DNA of 64,000 bases, taken from Actinomycetaceae bacterium (lineage in GTDB: Bacteria > Actinomycetota > Actinomycetes > Actinomycetales > Actinomycetaceae). The stretch covers positions 171,827-235,826 of the forward strand of contig JAUNLF010000004.1 in assembly GCA_030532405.1 (NCBI GenBank). The letters are read 5' to 3'. A program made the position numbers and the translations under genes. Below the pieces are notes generated by a model. The model did no database searches. It saw only the letters and a list, made by a program, of their open reading frames with translations, and had not been told where the DNA came from. Every line of letters begins with the position of its first letter. Position 1 is the stretch's first letter. Of this stretch, positions 59,169 to 64,000 are shown piece by piece.

Positions 59169-59280
59169 CCATCCGCGGAGGATGGGGGAAACCTACCCAC
59201 CGGTCTTGGAACGATAACTTTAGCTATAGTGGAGGTCGTCGAAATGATCAGAAAAACTGATCGTGACCGGTGAGTAAGAG

Positions 59281-59317
59281 CTGGGACTCGAAATAACCAT
59301 ACTATCTCGAGTCCCAG
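59281..59317. other. Inverted repeat in the gap after the duplicated unit
   Basis: CTGGGACTCGA and TCGAGTCCCAG are perfect 11-bp arms around 15 bases. It lies between the tRNA remnant and the small membrane protein gene, and may be a terminator or part of the element's control region. The rest of 59190-59346 shows no gene. Confidence 0.5.
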
Positions 59318-59346
59318 CCAATCCCCATACTAGTTCAGAAAACACC

Positions 59347-59499
59347 ATGAGCGAAGACAACCGAATCAACGTGCTAATCATTGCGGGCGTACTCAGCGCC
59401 GGCATAGGCATGCTACGCCCGCCTACTTGGGTGGGCGCGCTCGTGCTCGCCGCGGACATCGCAGTAGCGGCATGGGCACTCAAAACAGGGAAAGAATAA
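59347..59499 (+). CDS. Small two-helix membrane protein
   Basis: The 50-residue frame ATG 59347 to TAA 59499 codes MSEDNRINVLIIAGVLSAGI, then WVGALVLAADIAVAAWALKTGKE. There are two hydrophobic segments with charged ends. No strong ribosome site. Its size and topology resemble the small protein at 24091 and phage small membrane proteins. A long hairpin follows. Confidence 0.5.
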   Translation: MSEDNRINVLIIAGVLSAGIGMLRPPTWVGALVLAADIAVAAWALKTGKE

Positions 59500-59507
59500 C
59501 CAAACTA

Positions 59508-59543
59508 AGCGCGCCCACCGCAATGTTAGAGCGGTGGGCGCGC
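59508..59543 (+). terminator. Hairpin after the small membrane protein gene
   Basis: AGCGCGCCCACCG-C-AATGTTAGA-G-CGGTGGGCGCGCT is a 13-bp perfect stem ending 18 bases before the next gene. It may attenuate or separate the two genes. Confidence 0.65.
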
Positions 59544-59561
59544 TCAACCAAGGATCATAAG

Positions 59562-59792
59562 ATGACATCTAAACAGCCCGTGGAATACCTGTCTACCCTT
59601 GGCGTGGCCGAGCGCGTTGGCCTCACAAGAGGAACTATCAACAGTTACCGCGCCAAAGGTTTGCTACCAGACCCTGATGCCATAGTTAAGTCCAGCGACT
59701 CCCAGGCTTACGGTTGGCTTCCTGAAACTATCGACCAGTGGCAGGCCAACCGGCCCGGGCGCGGAAACTGGAGGAGCGCACCAAAAGCGTGA
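59562..59792 (+). CDS. MerR/AlpA-like helix-turn-helix protein
   Basis: The 76-residue protein MTSKQPVEYLSTLGVAERVG, then LTRGTINSYRAKGLLPDPDAIVKSSD, then GWLPETIDQWQANRPGRG is a winged HTH of the MerR/AlpA (excisionase) type: VAERVGLTRGTINSYRAKGLLP is the helix-turn-helix plus wing and W-x-x-x-T-I-x-x-W the C-terminal pattern. Such proteins control excision or transcription of integrated elements. ATG after AAGGATCATAAG. It ends at a terminator. Confidence 0.78.
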   Translation: MTSKQPVEYLSTLGVAERVGLTRGTINSYRAKGLLPDPDAIVKSSDSQAYGWLPETIDQWQANRPGRGNWRSAPKA

Positions 59793-59816
59793 ACTATCCG
59801 GTTTTTCCGGATAGTT
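59792..59816 (+). terminator. Rho-independent terminator of the HTH gene
   Basis: AACTATCCGG-TTTTT-CCGGATAGTT followed by CAGTTTTG, overlapping the stop codon region of the HTH gene. Confidence 0.85.
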
Positions 59817-59865
59817 CAGTTTTGGGCATGAAAAAAGCACCCCAACCAGCCGCATTGAACTGAAC

Positions 59866-59915
59866 TGCTCCCCACTAGTTGGACTGAGAAATCAGTTATC
59901 TACTAGTGGGGAGCA
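59866..59915. other. 14-bp perfect inverted repeat
   Basis: TGCTCCCCACTAGT (59866-59879) and ACTAGTGGGGAGCA (59902-59915) flank 22 bases. It overlaps the 3' end of the truncated phage gene and may be a terminator shared with it, or a breakpoint. Confidence 0.6.
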
Positions 59916-60321
59916 CTCTTGTGCATACACGAAGTTCGTGGTGTTGCCCAGCGGCGACACGCTTGAAACGGTCAATAAGCGCGGTGTCAGCTTCCAATCT
60001 GACCAATTCGCGCAACGCTTCTTCACTGTCTCCGTGGAGCATGTCCGCCGGCACGCCCGCCTCCTTAGCCACCTGCGTCTTGAGCGCCGTAAGGTCGCGT
60101 TGTTTGGTCAACTCCTCGACCCGCCCTTGTGCCTGCTCGAGGCTGGCCTTGGTGGTGTCGAGTTCAGCCACGGTCTGATCGAGCTTGCCGGCTTTCGCTT
60201 TGAGCTCTTGGTAGTCCGTGTATTTAGCGCGCTCCCTGGCAAGCCTGTTCTCAACAATCTTGTCCGGGGCTTCTTGCGTTGTGATCGCTTCAAAAGCGCT
60301 TTTATTTTCCGTGGTATCCAC
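59896..60321 (-). pseudogene. Truncated phage capsid scaffolding protein (DUF4355-like)
   Basis: The 141-residue frame starts GTG after GGAAAGGAAACCCAC. The core is a long coiled coil (YTDYQELKAKAGKLDQTVAEL, then LEQAQGRVEELTKQRDLTAL) followed by KEAGVPADMLHGDSEEALRE, the conserved part of DUF4355/GP20-type scaffold proteins. Those are usually 180-220 residues. Here the end runs into non-matching LRVCTRVLPTSR. No other head gene is present, so it is a prophage remnant, though it could still be expressed. Confidence 0.72.
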
Positions 60322-60375
60322 GTGGGTTTCCTTTCCGCTTAAGGCCCGTCGGCCACTGTTTTGGGGTACAAAAAA

Positions 60376-60399
60376 CCCACACCCGCTATTGGGTGTGGG
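60376..60399 (-). terminator. Rho-independent terminator of gene B
   Basis: CCCACACCC-GCTATT-GGGTGTGGG perfect 9-bp stem, followed on the minus strand by TTTTTTG, 20 bases past the stop of gene B. Confidence 0.92.
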
Positions 60400-60418
60400 C
60401 TGGGAATAGTTGGAGGGC

Positions 60419-60709
60419 TTACTTCGCGATACCGATCCTCACGCGATACTCCTCATAGGTTTCTTTCTCCGGATCATGCGACCAGGGCTCATCAGCTACT
60501 CTCTCGGGCACGGGGTCTAGCCCCGCCGCACGTAGCTTCTCTAAAGTATCGTCAATATTGTGATAACCAAACACGTAGATCTGGTCTACATATTCTGGGT
60601 AGATAGAGGGATCAACATCGAAGACCATGTCAGGAAGGATCTCTCTAACCAGTTCTTCGCTTAGCTTTTCTTTGAAGTGATACATGTAATCACTAACATT
60701 GCCATACAA
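60419..60709 (-). CDS. Unknown 96-aa acidic protein, copy B
   Basis: This is the paralogue of the gene at 58691-58981: MYGNVSDYMYHFKEKLSEEL, then YHNIDDTLEKLRAAGLDPVPE, then PEKETYEEYRVRIGIAK. The TTG at 60707-60709 with GAGGAGGGTGATTGTC gives the same 96-residue length as copy A, so I prefer it to a GTG six codons upstream. The C-terminal half is nearly identical to copy A and the N-terminal half has diverged. It is transcribed in the same direction as tRNA-Ser, with a strong terminator of its own. Function unknown. Confidence 0.78.
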   Translation of the reverse strand: MYGNVSDYMYHFKEKLSEELVREILPDMVFDVDPSIYPEYVDQIYVFGYHNIDDTLEKLRAAGLDPVPERVADEPWSHDPEKETYEEYRVRIGIAK

Positions 60710-60869
60710 GACAATCACCCTCCTCACGGTTAAGGCCCTCTTTGGCTATGTCACCTGTGGTGCCGCTTCGATGCGACCCTGGCCCCTTTTCGAACTCTAA
60801 CCTATACGCCCTTGTATTCCTTGGACGCGCCAGGTGAGCCCCGTCCTCGGAACTGAAAAGAAAAGAAAA

Positions 60870-60896
60870 CCTCGACATTCCGTTGAAATGTCGAGG
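60870..60896 (-). terminator. tRNA-Ser terminator
   Basis: CCTCGACATT / AATGTCGAGG hairpin 8 bases past the tRNA 3' end, with GTTTTCTTTTCTTTT on the minus strand. The same hairpin recurs at 59142. Confidence 0.92.
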
Positions 60897-60903
60897 CCAT
60901 CCG

Positions 60904-60988
60904 CGGAGGATGGGGGATTCGAACCCCCGAGGGCTTGCACCCAACCCGCTTTCCAAGCGAGCGCACTAGGCCACTATGCGAATCCTCC
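60904..60988 (-). tRNA. tRNA-Ser (anticodon GGA)
   Basis: On the minus strand it begins GGAGGATTCGCATAGTGG and ends ATCCTCC plus discriminator G. The anticodon arm CGCTT-GGA-AAGCG reads GGA, a long variable arm follows (typical class II tRNA), and the T-loop is GGTTCGAATCC. Total 85 bases. CCA not encoded. Its 3' end is the apparent integration target of the adjoining element. Confidence 0.95.
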
Positions 60989-61222
60989 AGTGGGTTAACC
61001 AGTAGTTTCGCGGCTTCACCGCAATGCCTACCGGCAACGCTAAGTTAGTCTACCCAAATGGGCGGGTGTAAGTCGAGTCAGCTATGCGCGCCAGCCTGTC
61101 AGATAGACTACATTTCAGTCCAAACCCGGCCACTCGCACCCCGCACAGGCCAGTTCGAGTAGCTAAATCCAATCACCAAACCAAACGAACGCCACACAAA
61201 GTCACCGCAAGTAGGAGGCCCC

Positions 61223-61713
61223 GTGGAGCAAACCGCCTCAACCCCAGCCGTTGCCTTCCTGATCGAACGCGGCGTTCCCTTCGACCAGCTCGAATACGAA
61301 CACACCGACGACTTCACGGGCGGTTTCGGGGCGGAAGCCAGCCAAAAGCTCGGCATCGCCCCGGCAGAAGTCTTCAAAACCCTCATGGTTGAAGCCGATA
61401 CAGAACCCAGCTGCGTCCTCGTACCCGTCGATCATCGGATGTCACTAAAAAAGGTCGCGAAAGCGCTCCACGCGAAAAAAGCAGAAATGATGCCCGCGAA
61501 CAAAGCGCAAAACCGGACCGGCTACATCGTCGGCGGAATCAGCCCATTCGGCCAGAAAAACCCCGCCCCCTCATCATCGACGAAAGCTGCCTCAACCTTG
61601 ACAACGTGATCGTCTCCGGAGGCAGGCGCGGCTTCTCCCTCCGCATGAAAGTCACCGATTTCCTAGAAGTTTCAGGCGCAATCGTGACAGATGTGCTCGC
61701 GTGGGAAGTATAG
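61223..61713 (+). pseudogene. ybaK: Cys-tRNA(Pro)/Cys-tRNA deacylase YbaK-like, frameshifted
   Basis: The GTG start (after TAGGAGGCCCC) leads into VAFLIERGVPFDQLEYEHTD and VFKTLMVEADTEPSCVLVPVDHRMSLKK, then TGYIVGGISPFGQK, the YbaK signature. Just after it, near 61560 in a run of A and C bases, the frame is lost and a stop appears at 61607. In the -1 frame the rest continues correctly to 61713: RPLIIDESCLNLDN, then VSGGRRGFSLRMKVTDF. So one base appears to be missing (AACCCCGCCCCC). It is either a real inactivation or a sequencing error. The intact family is about 155-165 residues and edits mischarged tRNA-Pro. Confidence 0.85.
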
Positions 61714-61784
61714 AAAACCGATTTTCGAGGGCGGGCTTAGCCGCACAACTAACGAGTGTCCCCGGTAGGCGATAGAGTTCAAGG

Positions 61785-64000
61785 GTGACCACAGCTCTAT
61801 ACCGCCGCTACCGGCCCGAAACCTTCGACGAAGTCATCGGGCAAGACCACGTGACCGAACCGCTAAAAGCAGCACTTCGGTCTAATCGTGTCACCCACGC
61901 GTACCTGTTCTCAGGCCCGCGCGGGTGCGGAAAAACAACCTCCGCGCGCATTCTGGCGCGGTGCCTTAACTGTGCGGAAGGGCCAACCGACACTCCCTGC
62001 GGAGTCTGCGAATCCTGCCGCGAACTCGCCACCGGCGGGCCGGGCTCGCTCGACGTAGTCGAAATCGACGCCGCCTCACACAACGGTGTTGACGACGCAC
62101 GTGAACTACGCGAACGCGCCACCTTCGCGCCCGTACGCGACAGGTACAAAGTGTTCATCCTCGACGAAGCGCACATGGTCACACCGCAAGGCTTCAACGC
62201 CCTCCTAAAACTCGTCGAAGAACCCCCCGAGCACGTCAAATTCATCTTCGCCACCACCGAACCCGAACGCGTGATCGGCACCATCCGCTCACGCACGCAC
62301 CACTACCCGTTCCGACTGGTGCCCGCGGACGTCCTCACACCGTTTTTGGCGCAATTATGCAAGCAAGAATCCGTCGAAGTGGGGGAGGGCGTACTACCCC
62401 TGGTCGTCCGCGCAGGTGGCGGATCGGTGCGTGACTCACTGTCCGTGCTGGACCAGCTAATGGCTGGAAGCATTGACTCGGCGATCCCGTACGACCGTGC
62501 CGTCGCCCTCCTGGGGTATACGGACGCGAACCTGCTGGACGAGGCCGTGGACGCGCTCGGCCACCGCGACGGTGCCGCCATTTTCGCGAGCATTGAACGC
62601 ATGGTCGAATCCGGCCACGACCCGCGCCGCTTCGTGGAAGACTTCCTGCAACGCCTACGCGACCTACTAATCATCACCGTTGCCGGCGAGGACGCGCGCG
62701 ACATCCTAGGCGAAATCCCCTCCGAACAACGCGACCGCATGTTCGAACAGGCAAAACTATGGGGCGCGCCCGCCCTCTCTACCGCTGCAGACCTAACCGA
62801 TGAAGCATTGAGGGCGATGGTAGGAGCCACATCCCCCAGACTCCAACTAGAACTCCTGGTCGGCCGAATCCTCGTCGCGCTTTCCGGATCTTCCTTTGCC
62901 GGCGGTTCTGGTGTTGTGGCTGGTGGATCTGGTTCCGTTGCGGGTGGCTCCGGTCCCGCGGCTGGCGTTTCTGGTTCTGCTGCCGGCGCGATGGGCGCTG
63001 GAGGATACACATCCAAAAACGCACAATTACAAAGTGCTGCAAATCAGGTGCAAACTGGTGCAAATGATGCGCACGGCACCCCAAATGTAGCGCAAATGCG
63101 GGGGCAACAATTTGGAGTATATGACTCCGGAGCGCCTTCAATGCCGGAAGCTGACGAGCCGCAAATTATGGGGCCCGACGGCAAACCTCTGACGGGAGCC
63201 GCACTTGCGCGCGAACAGCTACGCCGCTCGCGAGCGAAACAAGCGGATGCAGCCCACGAGAATGCAAACCACGAGAATGCAGCCCACGCGGAAGTAACAC
63301 ACGAGAACGCGGGCGGCATGGATGCAGTCCACGCGAAGGAAGCCCTTGGGGACGCGGACTCCACTACTGGTGCGAGTGCACCCCAGGCACGACCAGAAGA
63401 AAAGGCCGAGCCGCAACCGCAGGCACAATCCGAGCAAAGGCCCGCGTCGGCGCCGGAGCAGCGACCCGCAAGGGAACCTGAGTGGCGCCCCGCGGAGGAA
63501 TCAGTAGCGCCGGACCAGTCGGCACAGAACCCCGAGCCGGAACCGGAGCAGCCAAGCAAACAAGCTGAACCCGCGCAGCAAGAGTCAGAAAATGTCACCT
63601 CTAACCTGCACGGAAAGTGGGACGAGTTTGTAGAAGCAGTCCGTTCCATCACGCCATCATCGGCATACCTGATCGGCGACCACGCAACCCTGGTATCTGA
63701 AGACGCCACCACGGTGACGTTTGGATTCGCAAACCAAAACTTTGTCAATATATTTATGAGCCGCCACTATGGGCCAGCCGCTCAGGCCATCCAAATGGTC
63801 ACCGGCGTGCAAAAGGAACCCGTCGCAATCGTCGGCACATCCCCGCAAGGAAACAACCAGCCACAAGGCGGGCCCACAAGCCAACCCCAGCAAGCCCAAC
63901 CGTCGCAGCAACGCCAGTGGGAGAACAAGCCGCAGCAATCGCAAGCGTCGCAGCAACGCCAGTGGGAGAACAAGCCGCAGCAATCGCAAGCGTCGCAGCA
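61785..64000 (+). CDS. dnaX: DNA polymerase III gamma/tau subunit (3' end beyond window)
   Basis: A GTG start opens MTTALYRRYRPETFDEVIGQD, the DnaX opening. SGPRGCGKTTSARILARCLNC is Walker A plus the first zinc cysteine, then CGVCESC completes the zinc site. IDAASHNGVDDARELRERA and KVFILDEAHMVTPQGFNALLKLVEEPPEHVKFIFATTEPERV follow (clamp-loader ATPase). After about residue 365 the protein is low-complexity: Gly/Ser/Ala/Val repeats, then HENA repeats (63250-63320), Pro/Glu/Gln-rich linker, a tau-type domain (KWDEFVEAVRSI, then ATTVTFGFANQNFVNIF) and 45-bp repeats at the window edge. The clamp loader delivers the sliding clamp. A strong recombination or frame-slippage site for gamma is not visible. 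Confidence 0.94.
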   Translation, partial: MTTALYRRYRPETFDEVIGQDHVTEPLKAALRSNRVTHAYLFSGPRGCGKTTSARILARCLNCAEGPTDTPCGVCESCRELATGGPGSLDVVEIDAASHNGVDDARELRERATFAPVRDRYKVFILDEAHMVTPQGFNALLKLVEEPPEHVKFIFATTEPERVIGTIRSRTHHYPFRLVPADVLTPFLAQLCKQESVEVGEGVLPLVVRAGGGSVRDSLSVLDQLMAGSIDSAIPYDRAVALLGYTDANLLDEAVDALGHRDGAAIFASIERMVESGHDPRRFVEDFLQRLRDLLIITVAGEDARDILGEIPSEQRDRMFEQAKLWGAPALSTAADLTDEALRAMVGATSPRLQLELLVGRILVALSGSSFAGGSGVVAGGSGSVAGGSGPAAGVSGSAAGAMGAGGYTSKNAQLQSAANQVQTGANDAHGTPNVAQMRGQQFGVYDSGAPSMPEADEPQIMGPDGKPLTGAALAREQLRRSRAKQADAAHENANHENAAHAEVTHENAGGMDAVHAKEALGDADSTTGASAPQARPEEKAEPQPQAQSEQRPASAPEQRPAREPEWRPAEESVAPDQSAQNPEPEPEQPSKQAEPAQQESENVTSNLHGKWDEFVEAVRSITPSSAYLIGDHATLVSEDATTVTFGFANQNFVNIFMSRHYGPAAQAIQMVTGVQKEPVAIVGTSPQGNNQPQGGPTSQPQQAQPSQQRQWENKPQQSQASQQRQWENKPQQSQASQ
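63903..64000 (+). repeat. 45-bp in-frame tandem repeat in dnaX
   Basis: The unit SQQRQWENKPQQSQA (45 bp) is repeated exactly at 63903-63947 and 63948-63992, and a third begins at 63993 and runs out of the window. It lengthens the tau linker and may vary in copy number between strains. Confidence 0.92.

Larger units (their letters stand above)
58645..59189. repeat. Duplicated unit, copy 1 (gene A with leader, terminator and tRNA-Ser tip)
   Basis: This 545-bp segment matches 60372-60917 in order and orientation. It contains a terminator, the 96-aa gene, a roughly 150-bp leader, the tRNA-Ser terminator hairpin (59142-59168), and the first 14 bases of the tRNA-Ser 3' end (CGGAGGATGGGGGA, 59176-59189), where similarity stops. 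Leader and hairpin are about 95% alike. The coding parts differ more in their first half. Confidence 0.88.
60372..60917. repeat. Duplicated unit, copy 2 (gene B with leader, terminator and tRNA-Ser tip)
   Basis: The counterpart of 58645-59189 described there. This copy is continuous with the intact tRNA-Ser, so it is probably the original and copy 1 the derived one. The intervening 59190-60371 holds the small membrane protein, HTH and scaffold genes. Confidence 0.88.

Noticed and set aside
62303-63016. Long minus-strand frame in the dnaX region
   Set aside because: Antisense to a supported clamp-loader gene, with low-complexity Pro/Ser composition.

Overview
This 64 kb window is chromosomal DNA (roughly 60% G+C) from a high-GC Gram-positive bacterium (Actinobacteria). 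WhiB, CsoR, Crp, an actinobacterial Tad-pilus locus, DUF6541, DUF4244 and a LytR C-terminal protein support this. Gene order from about 25 to 44 kb follows the M. tuberculosis Rv3683-ponA2-whiB4 / crp / nth / Rv3662c-Rv3661-ssd-tadA / Rv3649 neighbourhood, as I remember it. Anaerobic ribonucleotide reductase and arginine deiminase suggest a facultative or strict anaerobe, so I lean towards the Actinomycetaceae. This is an inference; there is no rRNA in the window.

Layout. 0-8.4 kb holds envelope genes: a CPBP-like protein, CcdA plus a DsbA-like thiol pair, a lysyl-phosphatidylglycerol-synthase-like flippase with a degenerate kinase domain, DedA and DUF6541. 8.5-11.5 kb is a csoR-copZ-copA copper operon whose ATPase carries its metal-binding domain inside the ATP-binding loop. 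11.6-20.5 kb has two related GHSQGG esterases (one paired with a WXG100-like protein), purB, a holin-like protein, hisC and a YwiC-like protein. 20.6-24.5 kb is an accessory patch: an MmeI-type restriction-modification enzyme, a duplicated gene end, a small membrane protein and a lone CRISPR-like repeat. 24.5-36.8 kb is the conserved core: nitronate monooxygenase, tRNA-Pro, phosphoesterase, penicillin-binding protein, WhiB, DUF4177, Crp, endonuclease III, an epoxide-hydrolase-like pseudoenzyme, membrane proteins and a HAD phosphatase. 36.9-41.4 kb is a Tad/Flp pilus operon, followed by an MrfA-like helicase and two YbjN proteins. 45-57.8 kb is metabolic: PAP2, aldo/keto reductase, nrdDG with paired NrdR-like boxes, sirtuin, NCS2 permease, acyl-CoA dehydrogenase, arginine deiminase and the SRP RNA. 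58-61 kb is a decayed integrated element at tRNA-Ser(GGA), with a 545-bp duplication carrying two divergent copies of an unknown 96-aa protein and a truncated phage scaffold gene. The window ends with a frameshifted ybaK and the 5' part of dnaX.

Two genome-wide features stand out. The heptamer GAGGGCG is strongly over-represented on both strands (about 110 by eye). Intergenic regions are also rich in short direct or tandem duplications. The most interesting candidates for new biology are the tRNA-Ser gene pair, the orphan WXG100/esterase pair, the HMA-in-loop copper ATPase and the GAGGGCG motif.
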